Source: Salminus brasiliensis (Eukaryota; Chordata; Actinopteri; Characiformes; Bryconidae). Taken from it: 64,000 bases of DNA. The position numbers and the translations under genes are program-made. The notes below the pieces were generated by a model that was not told the DNA's origin, did no database searches, and was given only the letters and a program-made list of their open reading frames with translations. Position 1 is the stretch's first letter; each line of letters starts with the position of its first letter. Shown piece after piece: positions 1 through 12,625 of this stretch. The stretch spans positions 46,442,094-46,506,093 of the forward strand of contig NC_132879.1 of assembly GCF_030463535.1 (NCBI RefSeq), given 5' to 3'.

Positions 1-40
1 GGATAAGAGCATCTGCTAAATGCCTTAAATATATGTGTTA
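1..40 (+). repeat. 3' tail of an L2-type LINE or its partner SINE
   Basis: The window opens in the middle of the tail AAGAGCATCTGCTAAATGCC, which is typical of fish L2 LINEs and of SINEs that use L2 machinery. The same tail recurs at 48245 and, inverted, at about 1530 and 54690. Only the last bases are inside the window. Confidence 0.6.
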
Positions 41-639
41 ATATAGTGGGGGGAACAATGCACTGTCATGTGGCACTGCCACACTCAATATGTTACCTTC
101 AGTAAATAAGCAGTAATCACGCTGTAGGATGTGCAGAAGTGTGTCTCTGTACACTTCAAAATCAACAGCACATTTAGCTTAACCAGTTTTGAATAAGACT
201 GTTGAATGGGCCTACAACAATATATATAACAAAGTATATTTTTTATTTATTATTATATATACAAAATTTTATTCATAGTTCATCCTCCGTTTTCCTTTGA
301 ATGCGTTCTCCTAAGAATTGGCGGCCCCTGGCGTTTAGGCGCAGAACTGCAGGCAGCGTTTACTTCAATTCACGTTAAAAAAAAAAAAAACGTTGTAAAT
401 AACGAATATGTCTGGTCAGAAGGGCTGCCAGGGACTTGTGGAAATTATAATATATTATATTGGGCCCCACTACTCTATGAATTCTGCCTAAATACTCAAT
501 TAATGCATTTTTAGTGCCCCTGTCAGACATTATACTTTTGTTTGTCTGTTAGTCTGTTGCTACTCTACTCAAACAACCATAACCAACAGACATCTAGGAT
601 CGTTATTTTTTTCTGAGGGAAGCCCGTCCCAGACCCTAA

Positions 640-915
640 GCGATGGATTTGCTCCCATCAATGTACGCAGCGCCCCCGAGCTTCATTCACTGACAGTGTT
701 TCCACAGCCTTGACGGAGATGGGTGCCCGCCCACTTTGTCGTGACGTCAGCTCAACCAATCAGCGCGGAGAGCTGCACCGAGGTGGCCGTGTCATGGCGT
801 CTTCCTTGAAGGGGGTTGGGTTCGGTGCTGAATAACAAGAACACCAGCAGCCTCTGGACGGCTACCTTAACCCGGCACACTTCAAAAACACAGCCCACAG
901 GGAGAATACGTGAAC
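640..915 (+). promoter_or_regulatory. SAMM50: SAMM50 promoter and 5'UTR
   Basis: A GC-richer island lies just before the SAMM50 start. It contains a full palindromic CRE/ATF site (TGACGTCA, 742-749) followed by a CCAAT box (756-760), with CpGs around them. CRE plus CCAAT close to a start site is common in housekeeping and mitochondrial genes. No TATA box is apparent. The transcription start was not located. The upstream stretch 40-640 is AT-rich and shows no gene. Confidence 0.6.
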
Positions 916-3900
916 ATGGGGACGGTGCACGCAAGGGTAAATACGTTTCGTGAAGGTCAAGCGAGAAGCCCGCTGTTCTCGCCCGTGACCTCTTCTGGTG
1001 TGTGCAGCTCTAGCTCTAGTTCTGGCTGTGTTGACTTGCCTCGGTGAAGTAGGACAGTGACTGTGGTGTGAATGTGGGAGAGGTTCACTGTGATAACCTG
1101 GACCTGTGTCGTGTTTGTGTGACCCTGGGTTTTAGAGCATGGACCCCCTCCCGATGCACGGGCGCGACCTAGGCGTCAACACAGAGGACCTGGAAGTGGT
1201 GGAGGCGGAGCAAGAAACGAAGAAGGAGGTCCTGGAAAATAAAGATGTGAGTTGCCACACAGGCACAGATTCACTGTGTTCATGAACTCAGCTAATCTGC
1301 TCTTCAGCACAACCCATGTGGATTCAGAGAGCAGGAGAAGCAGATGAATGGGTGGAGTGGTCCACGTTCAGTGTAGCTGAGCTCAGATACAGTAATCCAT
1401 GCTAAAGTTGGTGCCACAAAACCCTTGTTTTGGGACCCATCTCCAACATGTCAGCTTAACAGGGGAAGGAAGGAAATACTTCATTTTTAAAGGAATTCAA
1501 TGTAAAAATATTTTGTTCAGTCATTTATATTTACATTTATGGCATTTAGCTGACACGCGTATCCAGAGCGACTTACAAAGTAACTCGTATTACAGAGGTG
1601 GACCAGAGTAGTGTTAGGAGTCTTGCCCTAGGACTCTTATTGGTGCAGCGCAGCACAGTCACTCAGACCAGGAATCAAACCCGAGTCTTCCACATGGTGT
1701 GGTAGCTCACTGGCTCACCAACCATTCATAATGAAATTTTGACATAACGGGCATAAAGGTCAACTGCAGAAATGGAGATGGAGCAGGTATTTGCATGAAC
1801 AGCAACAGTTTATGTTTCGGATGTAAAGTAATATTGATTACTACTAGATTTGCTGACAAAAACAATAATAATAAAAAATACATTGAGATAATAAACAGAT
1901 ACACATCTTACTGTGAGCGGTTAGGTAAGGACTGTTAAGGTAGTAGTGATGGCTGTATTGTGGAAGTTTTACCCTTATTCAGCATTTTTTTAAGTTCCCA
2001 TTGCTGGTAATGGAGTGGCCCCTGCCATGCACATTTGGATGCTTTCTCTACAGTGACACACCCACTTGAACTCAGAAATGTCTTAGTAGTTAATAAATTA
2101 GTTAGAACCTGGAAACAGTAGTGATATCCTCTGTGAGCCACTTACTAAGAGTGCATTTACACTTGTACACTGTTATAAGTATAGAGCCTCTAAGAGTTCC
2201 TCAAGGATCTTATACAGTATAGCTAATCCGAGCAGTCACCCCTGGCTTCATTTTAGTCACACCAAACCTGCCTAGTCCGAACACAGCATAAGAATTTTGA
2301 CTTCCAATTTCAAGACAACGGCTTGGAAAGGCATGTGCACACATATACCAATGCATAACAGTAAATTAGCAGAGAGTAATAGTGCTAAAAGAAAAACAAC
2401 GAGTGAACAAATCCTCTACAGAGAACACTCTGCCCATTTTTGAGCTCAGTTTCTGTTTATGTAATTTTCTATTTTAAACTTATTAACACTTGCAAAATCA
2501 GCCGCACATGTAATTTGACTATGGGTGTCCAAATTTTGTCTGTCTTTTGCGCAGTAATGTTGTTTTTTCCATATATATATTTTTTCGTAGTCATGCTTTC
2601 TACTGCATTATTTTTTGTCAGGGCCATCCACATCAGCAAGCCAGTAGTTTGGGTTAGTATTTGTTTGTTTGTTTGTTTATTTCATTAATTTGAACAACTT
2701 CTGCTTCATTCATGTAGGTTGTGGTACAGCACGTCAACATTGAAGGCTTAGGAAGAACCAAAGAGGATTATTTGGGCTACGAGATCTCTGAGGTCTTCAA
2801 CGCTAAAAACCTTGTCGATGTAAGTGAGGCGATGAGGAAAAGATATTCTAGTTCAGATGGTTTTAGTCAGAATTAAATGTCTGGGCTCTGTTTGCTGTGC
2901 AGGTGATGAGAAAATCACATGAGGCCAGACAGAAGCTACTCCGTCTGGGCATATTTAAGGATGTGGAGGTCCTCATTGACATTTCAGAAGGTACTGTTTG
3001 GTTCTTGTGTTTGTGTATGTGCACATGTGTGTTTGCTTAATGCATGGTAGATACTTGCTTTCACTAGTAATTATGCATCATGTTTCAAAGGAGCCGCAGC
3101 TTTAAAAAGGCAGAACACACAGAACGTAGGTTATACCTACTGCTGTAACTACATGGACTCACAGGGTTACCGCATGTCCTGTAAAATCGTGAAAACTTGG
3201 AAATGTATAGACTCTTTCTCCAGTCATGAAAAGTCTTGGGAAATCAGACAATTGCTACAAATGTCCTGGAAAGTCCACTGAGATTGCAGATTTTATATGT
3301 CACTACTCATTATACAAATGCACTATATGTCCAAATGTAGACACCCCCTCTAATGAATGCATTCAGTCAGTGTATGTCTATTGCTGACACAGATGTGCAA
3401 ATGCTGATAGAATTGTGAATAGAACAGGACTGCTTGAACCTATTGGCACCATGCCTACTACATGCCCAGACGTGGGCTAGAGTGGTATAAAGCTCCCAGC
3501 ATTGATCTGTGGAGCAGTGTAACTGTGTTCTCTGGAATGATGGATGGTGCTTCATCCAATTCTTTTGAGATGAGTTGGTGGGGTGGTGACCATCTAACAT
3601 CCTGACCTCACTAGTAGAAAGCCTTTCATTGACCGTAAAGACTGTTACTCCAACAAAAGCAGGATAAACTATGGGAAACAACGAATGAGCAGGTGTCCCA
3701 ATACTTTTGTCTGTATAGTGTATTTGTTACTGATGAATAAGACATGAACTCACACATGCTTCAGACATCTTGGCAAATCTTTTTGGTTAATCCTCAGTTA
3801 ACGTTAAACAAACATTTCTTGCTAGCTAGCATCATTTACCTGTATGAGTCTCGTTTCCTGTATGTTGTTTGCTCCCAATTTGGTGTCACATTTACTCATT

Positions 3901-6900
3901 TTAATAAGGTAATCAATTGTTACATATGTGCGAACCTTCAGCGTGTTTTTGACTTTCTGTCTGAAAACCTGCAACCTGGCCTCCTTTCTATTTAGTAGTT
4001 ATTTAACGCTCTACCAAAATCTGTCTGTCCATCACCAAGGACAGTTCTTAAACCAGTAGGCATCACTTACTAGGTGTTAAATAGTATATCCAGTATTCAT
4101 GTATGTAAAACCAAATTATTTTGAGAGGCTTTTAATACGCTGTCATGTCAAGGAAAATGTCCTGGAAGACCTGGAAAGGTTTTCCTAAAAAAGAGTGGGA
4201 ACCTTGACTCTGTCCCTGTTTCTTTAAATCCTCTGATCTTTAGGGGAGGATGCCCTGCCTAATGGTCTGGATGTGACATTTGAGGTGACAGAACTGAAGA
4301 GAGTCACTGGCAGTTATAACACCATGGTTGGAAACAACGAGGGCAGTATGGTGAGAGGCAGAGCACCCATATATTTTATTGACAGCAGTCAATCACATAA
4401 TATTCTATATTGATATACTACTGCGATAGCTTTTTAGCCAGTGATCTGTAGCTCACACTAGCAACAAGGTGGCTGGACTTACTATAAATGTACAAAATGT
4501 GTTGCTCTATACAGGTGCTTGGCATCAAGTTTCCCAACATGTTTGGCCGTGGAGAGAAGCTCACTTTTCAGTTCTCTTACGGGACTAAAGAGACTTCATA
4601 TGGCTTGTCATTCTTTAAACCTCAGCCAGGCTACTACGAGCGCAAGTATGATACCACAATGTAGTTTTACTAAAATGACATGCCTTCTTAAACCTAATGC
4701 CTTTTGTTTTTGTTAATGCAGTTTTACACTAAACTTATACAAAGTGACTGGCCAATTCCCATGGAGTTCGCTGAAGGAGACTGACAGGGGAGTGTCCACA
4801 GAGCTCAATGTAAGCGTAGATCAGTCCCTATTCATCCCTTATACAAACCTCAGAAACAGTTGTTTTGGAAGGACATTTATTCTGCAGTCTGAATGGGTTT
4901 CAAAGGGTGGTCTCTCGTGTTTTTTCTCTCCCTCAGTTCCCTCTGTGGATGACTGATCACACTCTGAAGTGGGAGGGTGTGTGGCGGGAGCTGGGCTGTC
5001 TTGCACGCAGCGCCTCTTTTGCTGTGCGAGAAGAAAGTGGCCACACTCTCAAATCTGCCCTCTCTGTAAGTTATGCCTTATAGTTATAGGTCTGGGGTTA
5101 TGGGTTAAATTTTCACTCCGGTCTCAATTCTTGTAAAATTCTTGTTAAATTCTTGTAAAAAAGTGAAAATCTTGTTAGATATGGTTCTTTATAGCAGTGA
5201 AAAGGCGTTAACTGTCATTATGTCATTATACTTATACTTTTTCATATTATATTGAATATTGTTTCATTGAGAGAGTATTTTGTTGTTAGGATTGGGCGAT
5301 ATAATGGTAAGACCCTATTTAAAAATGGCGACATTTCTCAAAATGAGGATGGTGTTTCAAAATTAGGATGTGTCTGATGTGCCAATTTTCTACTACAATG
5401 CCAAAAAAACAAGCCCATCTTAGTTGCAAGTTTAGCATCATGCTGAGTTTGAATAAAAGGCAAAACAAGGATGTACCAGTCAACTCAATATGCCTGAGAA
5501 CAGTTAAAAACAACACTCTTACGTCCATTCCACCGATGTTGTGCTCTCAGATAGAGCCTCATTTACCTTTAGAACAAGTGTGCTGTTCTGTGCTGTGATG
5601 TTTAAAGTATCTTAGCCTAGATACCTGGATACAAGTCCAAACATGCAGAACCGATCTCGTTGTGCCTCTCAGACGCACCTTTTCTCATCAACACGTGTCT
5701 GTAGCTCAGCAGTTAGTCAATCACGGCTTCACTGAGCTGCCTGATACTGTTTTTTAGCTGAGATAGCCAAGCAAAGCCTACCTTATTTGAGCTTCAGATC
5801 CAGTACCAGAACAGAAATCTTTAAGCCTCAGCCTTTTTGTCCTTTCAACAGCAGTCACTCTGAATCATTCTCGTCTAAACTTTTATAAGTGGGATTTCAG
5901 TTACACATTTTGTTGTCAGATTCTTGTCCTGCTAACTGAGCTAATGCTTCTCTCTTAACATTTGCAATTGTTGTCAGACTGACGGTTTTAACATTTATTG
6001 CATGATCTTTTTTGCATTAACAAAGGATAAGACTGTGCAGAAATCATGTAAACGTAGAATCATCTGCACTACTTGTGCAACTTGCATTATTAACCACACA
6101 TAACCAAACCTACAACCATGATAGACTGCATGTGCATCTGACAGATTGCTGAGGTCTCTAAAGATCTGTGTCCTCCTTCTGATTTTACTCTAGCACACCA
6201 TGGTGCTAGACACCAGGAACTCCACCATCCTTCCAAGAAAAGGTGCCTTACTGCGGATTAACCAGGTGTGTGACGACAGAGCTTTTATCAGTTTCAATGG
6301 CAATTTTCTCTATTTATTATGTGATCTATTTATTTTAAACACATGGCTGTTATTGAGGATTTCAGATTGCATAACTGATCTGAGGACATGTTTGCTATAT
6401 TGGTGCAGGAGCTAGCAGGTTACACAGGGGGCGATGCCAGCTTTCTGAAGGAGGATTTTGAGCTGCAGCTGAACAGACCATTCCTCTGGGGCTCTGTGAG
6501 TCACTGAGAAGAATACTGATGTGCTTTTAGTAAAACCTGCTAATCCAAATCTGATTACATTTGGACTACAACTGATCATGATCTGTTTGTGTATGTCGCA
6601 GGTGCTCACTGCATCACTGTGGGGCGGAATGATCTTTCCTATTGGTGGTCGACCAATCTCTATTGCTGACAGGTATTTGTGTATTCATGGATTCCCTGTG
6701 TGAGCAAAATATTGATCAGTAATAATTTGAAAATGCCAGCTGTCTTCCAAATTTCCTGAAAATGTCAAGACAATTGGGCCAAAAGAAATGGTCTGAAATT
6801 GTTTGTGAAAAAAGTGGTTTCATTAACTTCTCCTGACTAATGTGTTGTCTCTGCAATGATTGTATATGAATGGCTATTACAGTACAAACCAAGATATTTT

Positions 6901-9900
6901 ATGCCTTTATAACTAGCTGATTTTCTGGGGAATTTAAGAATGGACAGTTCCAGTAACCTAAAAACCAGCTAGTTCAAAGCATACACTGTTGGCAGAACTA
7001 TTGAATATACTAAACTGAGTTTGCCAGAAGCATTTTGGCACATAAATGAGCATCACACAGTTAAGATCCCATCATCACTAAGTGCACTTTCACACCTCCA
7101 CTTTTCAGTCCAGTTAAGTTAGACTCTTGTTCATTGTCACCCTTAATGCGATTCATGTAGGCAGGTGTGAAACCAATGGAAAAACGCTCCAAGTTTACGA
7201 AGTCGCCAACTGATTCGGACCAAAGCAGACCAAATGTAGGCATGGAAACAGCCTGAGATGCCTGTTTAGTTAAACTGTTAACACATGTTAGGTGGCTAGG
7301 TGGCATGATTTGTCTTTAACCCACCACTATGCTCTGTCTGGGCTGGCCACTTTAAGTAGAACAATCTCCTCACATTGTACACTATATTGAGTATATTACC
7401 TGCTCATGAAGACTGTTCCATGGACATTGTGCGCTTAACCAACTCACAAACCCTAAAACAGAGCCCTGTGGGACTCCACAAACCCTGCTAAATGTCATCA
7501 AATCTCTGTATTAGAACTAATAACTTAATAATAGGGTTAAATAAGGTAATAACCTAGGGTTTAATCTGTTAGTTTGATCACATCTTTCCAGTGACTAGCC
7601 TCACCTCATCTCTCTTCATCTGTCCTTCGTAAGTACTGTGTGTAAATTGCAGGTGGTGCAGAACAAACCTGTGTAGTGGCTCAGGGTATCCAACCTGTGC
7701 GATGCTTTGACATGTTTTACCTTCAGTGCTTAGTTTGATTCATGTCTGTCAGGTTTTACCTGGGTGGTCCGACCAGTGTGAGAGGATTTGGGATGTACAG
7801 TATTGGCCCTCAGAATGAAGGTCAGTTCCTGGCCTTGTGTTTCTACCTAGGGTATTTTGAGCTAGTAAAAGGTTCTGGGATCAGTAAAGATAGCTAATGT
7901 TGATGTTGTTTTTCATTTCATGATCAGGCGACTTCCTGGGTGGTGAGGCATACTGGGCCAGTGGGCTCCACCTGTATACACCACTTCCATTCAGGTCCAC
8001 CCGGGGTGGCCTTGCTGACCTCTTTAGAACACACTTCTTCCTTAACGCTGGAAACCTCTGCAACCTCGACTATGGTGAGTCTCTCGTTGTAAACTCCTGT
8101 TTGTGGTATCACAAACACACACTGCTAAGGGAATATGGGTCCAGAAATGGATCAGATAAAGGGTTTCACACTACGTATGTGTGGGGTAGGGTATCTGAAG
8201 ACCTGCTGAAAACCTGAAGTTATGTAAAACCCAGAACTGCAATTATAGCGTTACAATATCTCAAAATCTGCATTCATATAGAGGGTATGCACATGACATC
8301 ACAGGTGGTGGAGTCACTGCGGCCACACCCACTGAGTGGTAAAAAGACAGACTGAGTGACAGCGTTAGCAGTCTACTAGATATGCCTGAAAACAGCCAAA
8401 AACACTCCTAAGACCATTCACTTGACTTTGCACTCTCAGATACAGTGGGGGAAAAAGTATTTAGTCAGTCACCAATTGTGCAAGTCCTTCTACTTAAAAA
8501 GATGAGAGAGGCCTGTAATTGACATCATAGGTAGACCTCAACTATGAGAGACAAAATAAGAAAAAAAGATTCTGAAAGAATTTATTTGCAAATAATGGTG
8601 GAAAATAAGTATTTGGTCTCCTACAAACAAGCAAGATTTCTGGCTGTCACAGACCTGTACCTTCTTCTTTAAGAGGCTTCTCTGTCCTCCACTCATTACC
8701 TGTATGAATGGCACCTGTTTGAACTCGTTAACAGTATAAAAGACACCTGCCCACAACCTCAAACAGTCACACACTTCACTATGGTGAAGCCCAAAGAGCT
8801 GTCGAAGGACACCAGAAACAAAATTGTAAACCTGCACCATGCTGGGAAGACTGAATCTGCAGTAGACAAGCAGCTTGGTGTGAGGAAATCTACTGTGGGA
8901 GCAATAATCAGAAAATGGGAGACCTACAAGACCACTGCTAACCTCCCTCGATCAGGGGCTCCACTCAAGATCTCAGCCCGTGGGGTCAAAATGATCACAA
9001 GAACGGTGAGCAAAAATCCCAGAACCACACGGGGGGACCTATTGAATGGCCTGCAGAAAGCTGGGACCAACGTTACAAAGGCTACTGCAGTAACACACTA
9101 TGCTGCCAGGGACTCAGATCTTGCAGTGCCAGAGTTTGCTAGAGAGCATTTGGATGTTCCAGAAGAGTATTGGGAGAATGTCTTATGGTCAGATGAAACC
9201 AGTAGAACTGTTTGGTACAAACACAACTCGTGTTTGGAGGAGAGTGAATGCTGAGTTGCATCCAAAGAACACCATACCAACTGTGAAACATGGGGGTGGC
9301 AACTTTGCTTTGGGGCTGTTTCTCTGCAAAGGGACTAGGACGACTGGTCCGTGTACATGAAAGAATGAATTGGGCCATGTATTGTGAGATTTTGAGTGCA
9401 AACCTCCTTCCATCAGCAAGGGCATTGAAGATGACAATGATCCCAAGCACACTGCCAGGGCAACAAAGGAGTGGTTTCGTAAGAAGCATTTCAAGGTCCT
9501 GGAGTGGCCTAGCCAGTCTCCAGATCTCAACCCCATAGAAAACCTTTGGAGGGAGTTGAAAGTCTGTGTTGCCCGCCGACAGCCCCAAAACATCACTGCT
9601 CTAGAGGAGATCTACATGGAGGAATAGGCCAACATACCAGCAACGGTGTGTGCCAACCTTGTGAAGACTTCCAGAAAACGTTTGACCTCTGTCATTGCCA
9701 ACAAAGGATATTGAGATGAACTTTTGTTATTGACCAAATACAGATTTTCCACCATTATTTACAAATAAATTATTTAAAAATCAGACAATGTGATTTTCAG
9801 ATTTTTTTCTCATTTTGTCTCTCATAGTTGAGGCTCATAATTGGTGACTGACTAAATACTTCTTTTCCACCACTGTACGAGGCTTCATCCTATAAACGGG

Positions 9901-11770
9901 TGTGGCTTGAACCTCAGTTAGCTTAACGTTCCTGGCTAGACAACACTCTGTCCATGGACCATTGGTTCTATTGGTTCTGGATTGCTATCGAGTCCAACTG
10001 TCTTTAACTTGAGCAGATCATCACCTCATTTCTGTTTCATGATTGGTGGTGCTTCAGAATGCTTTGCGGCTCAGTTCGACTAAAGGGGCCTTGTTCCAAC
10101 AGGAACGTGATGTCATTGCATACCCTCTGTTGGCAATAGCCCTGGTGTACCTGGTGTAGCCCTATCAGGTATTATTATGGTGAGATTTTCCTTAGCACTG
10201 ACAAAGTATGGGTTTTTGGGCTGTGTGTTCAGGAGAGGGTCCTCATGCACACTTGCAGAAGCTAGCAGAGTGCATCCGCTGGTCCTACGGAGCAGGCATC
10301 ATACTTCGGCTGGGAAACATTGCAAGACTAGAGCTCAATTACTGCATTCCCATGGGTGTCCAGAGTGGAGACAGGTAACTGCATGCACATATAAGGCAGT
10401 CTGTGGGTGTTAGGCCATTAACACTTAAACACTTTTTTTTGTTCTTTCTCCAGCACGTTGTGAAATACTGACTATGAAGCATGTTAGCTTTAATTTCAAG
10501 TTGTACATCCATGGCATACACAGGCACAGGTGTAGAAAATACATGTAGGAATTTAATGATCTGATTTAACAAAACTATTCAACAGAGAAACAGTGTACTT
10601 ACCTGGAACATCAGTGAGCGAGAAATCTATAAGATGTGTATTGTCATGTCTAAAAGAGAACAACACATTGGCTCTCAGTACAAGACAATTTAGACAGACA
10701 CCTCTTGGACTGGGATTGGGATTGAAGACAATCCAGTCAAATGTTAGTTAAATAGTGAGGAGCATTCTCAGAAGTTAATAAAGCAGGTTGTAGTCTGGCA
10801 TGTGGCACTGTTTTACAATGGAAGATGCCAATTTAATTTAATTTATTGTGGCTCCACATACAGCGTTTGACAGTGTTTGAGCTGATTTTCGTCAATGCCG
10901 CCAAAACCATGTGGGGAACTCCCCCATGTGCACTCCCCTAAAACCATATCCATTTGTAAAGTTCGTATTCTAAAGATATCACCTAAACACATCAAACATT
11001 AAGTGATTTTACTGCAGTGTTTTACAGTAACTGTTTTACAGTAAATTTGACATACACTTTAAGGACAAAAGTAATGGGACACCTGCGCATTCATTGTTTC
11101 TTCTGAAATCAAAGGTATTAAAAATAGAGTTTATCCTACTTTTATTAGAGAAGATGGTTCTACTCTCCAGGGAAGACTATATACTAGAGCTGGAGCCTTG
11201 CTGTTAAGGTTTAATTAAAATGATCGACAAGAGCGTTACTGAGGTCAGGATGTTGGATGATCACCATCCCACCTCATCTCCCAATTCCCCAACTCATCTG
11301 AGATATATTGGATGGAGCTCCATTATTCCAGAGAACACAGTTCCACTGCTTCACAGCTCCACACCTAGCATTAAGCACTGTACAAATAGACTCATATTTA
11401 TCTGCTCAAGAGAGTCCCATTCTGTTAGCAATTCTATTGGCAGTTGCACGTCTGTGTCAGCAATAGGTCGAACTTAAAGTAGCTGAATTCATTTATTTGA
11501 AGGGGTGTCCGCAAACATTTAGACATATAGTGCCTCTTATGTTGTTTATGTACTCATGCCTTTTATTTCTGTGGTGTCACACAAAAAACATGTATTACAC
11601 TTATTGCTTTTTTGTTTATTTTATTACAGCCGTTCATTTCATAAAAAGTGGACTATTAGAAATGCTATTGAATTGAAATGCTATTAGAAATTTGCGTTTA
11701 ATGCAGTTTCATTTCCCTGTGAAGGATATGTGACGGCGTGCAGTTTGGAGCAGGGATCCGTTTCCTGTGA
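916..11770 (+). CDS. SAMM50: Sorting and assembly machinery component 50 (SAM50), complete, 15 coding exons
   Basis: Outer mitochondrial membrane Omp85-family protein; core of the SAM complex that inserts beta-barrel proteins and contacts MICOS. Coding exons: 916-936, 1136-1246, 2718-2819, 2903-2990, 4244-4350, 4515-4645, 4722-4809, 4937-5065, 6194-6265, 6409-6495, 6602-6672, 7753-7820, 7928-8074, 10233-10374, 11725-11770. All have GT/AG borders and compatible phases, giving 1410 nt or 469 residues plus stop, the human length. The start MGTVHAR matches the human N-terminus and is a separate 21-nt exon. Residues of about 45-125 form the single POTRA domain ([14 protein letters not shown] onward); the rest is the surface-antigen barrel, with [14 protein letters not shown] and [16 protein letters not shown] blocks and a C-terminal beta-signal ending GAGIRFL. 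No disruption is seen. Exon calls rest on splice signals and remembered human sequence. Confidence 0.96.
1524..1722 (-). repeat. tRNA-derived SINE with L2-like tail
   Basis: Read on the minus strand it starts with a tRNA-like head: an A-box-like stretch with GTGAGCTACCAC and a B-box GGTTTGATTCC. A short body follows, then a tail with GCTAAATGCCATAAATGTAAAT. A second copy is at 54688-54846. It lies in SAMM50 intron 2. Confidence 0.7.
3321..3720. mobile_element. Non-autonomous Tc1/mariner-like MITE, about 400 bp
   Basis: The ends are inverted: CACTATATGTCCAAATG on the left, and on the right the complement of CACTATACAGACAAAAGTAT. TA follows the right end, and TG (a decayed TA) precedes the left. 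Related copies are at 11055-11532, 24252-24440 and 62415-62832. It lies in SAMM50 intron 4 and has no coding capacity. Confidence 0.7.
8443..9875 (+). mobile_element. Tc1-like transposon with long TIRs and a decayed transposase
   Basis: A 1433-bp element flanked by TA on both sides. The ends CAGTGGGGGAAAAAGTATTT and the complement of CAGTGGTGGAAAAGAAGTAT extend into inner inverted blocks near 8535 and 9810, so the TIRs are long. It sits in SAMM50 intron 13. Confidence 0.88.
8781..9718 (+). pseudogene. Tc1-family transposase, frameshifted and interrupted
   Basis: The reading frame from 8781 begins with a Tc1-type N-terminal helix-turn-helix ([15 protein letters not shown], then [15 protein letters not shown]). 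It carries the first catalytic block VLWSDET near 9187. It then breaks: the second Asp block DNDPKHTA (about 9436) and the Glu block NPIENLW (about 9533) lie in another frame, and a TAG interrupts near 9626. A stretch expected between the helix-turn-helix and the VLWSDET block also looks shortened. The element cannot make its own transposase. Confidence 0.85.
11055..11532. mobile_element. Tc1/mariner-like MITE (same family as 3321-3720)
   Basis: It starts after a TA with CACTTTAAGGACAAAAGTAA, a variant of the family end, and finishes ATTTAGACATATAGTG. It has the same inner motifs as the copy at 62415. It lies in the last SAMM50 intron (intron 14). Confidence 0.65.
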
Positions 11771-12625
11771 CATCCTCAGCCGCTGCCGCCGCTGCTGCTA
11801 CTCTGATTCTGAAGCCCAAGTATTGTTGGATAGGAGGAGTACTGTGTGTAGTGTGTTAAAATGAAAGACTCTAAGATAAGGATCCCTCTTGCATGCACAA
11901 TTTGAGTGGCTCTACCGTCTGCATCTAAAGACAATATTGGAGATGAACCTTCACAGTTTTGTTACATACCTTTTCAACTTGTACTTTAAGACTGTAAAAG
12001 GGATTAATGCAGAACAACAGGCATTATGTCCGGTCTGTGAGATCTGCACATCTTCGAGGGATGTGTTTGCACTTTTTTTTTTTTAATGACATGAAGCACC
12101 TGAGATTCATGAGGTTAAAAAAAAACATGTATGTTCTTTGTTTCTCTGTTTTTTGTTTTTTTTGTTGTTGTTATTTACCAGTATCCAGAGATATCACATA
12201 TAAGCGACCCTATTACATACACTACATTTGATGTGTTGAAACCTACCTGTAGAGTACGGACAGTTCAGAGGATTGCACAGACTAAACCTTTGACAGGAGA
12301 GGGCGGAGATACTTTGCACACTTAATGCAGTTGTTATGTAGCCATATGTTCCTGCTAATTAATGGAAGCACCTTTTTCCTTGTTGTCAGTGGAGTGTTCG
12401 AATCACATAGTTGACTCCTCTCATGCCAAACAACATATATGAACTGACTCAGGCCTACTTTGGAGGATCAGTCAAGAGTTGGTGTCTCTTTTCTCTGTAG
12501 CCTTTGTGGGATGGAGTTTTAAAGCCCTATTGGAGATCCACCAGCAGTGCTCTTATTATTTCCGAACCGTTATTGTACAAACTGTTGTATTGTGCACCAG
12601 AATAAAGCACTCTGTTCCCTGATCG
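11771..12625 (+). other. SAMM50: SAMM50 3'UTR with poly(A) signal
   Basis: Non-coding sequence after the SAMM50 stop. The first canonical signal well placed for it is AATAAA at 12601-12606. The exact cleavage site is inferred. Confidence 0.6.

Larger units (their letters stand above)
8280..10128. mobile_element. TIR element interrupted by a Tc1 insertion
   Basis: The element is bounded by inverted ends, AGAGGGTATGCACATGACAT at 8280 and its near-complement at 10107-10128. Its own sequence is only about 410 bp; the other 1433 bp are the Tc1 element inserted at a TA (8441-8442, duplicated at 9876-9877). A second copy of this family, in opposite orientation and without the Tc1, is at 20986-21640. 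No clear target duplication was seen, so the superfamily is left open. Confidence 0.6.

Noticed and set aside
752-934. 60-residue minus-strand open frame over the SAMM50 promoter
   Set aside because: No splice or protein support; it overlaps the CRE/CCAAT promoter and exon 1 of SAMM50.
5288-5760. Possible hAT-like left end (ATTGGGCGATATAATGG) and a tRNA-like A-box at about 5702
   Set aside because: No matching right end, no target duplication and no B-box at the right distance. Weak similarity to the TIR family around 8370 was not strong enough to call.
9139-9596. Two long minus-strand open frames of 135-149 residues
   Set aside because: They are the reverse strand of the Tc1 transposase and have no family similarity of their own.
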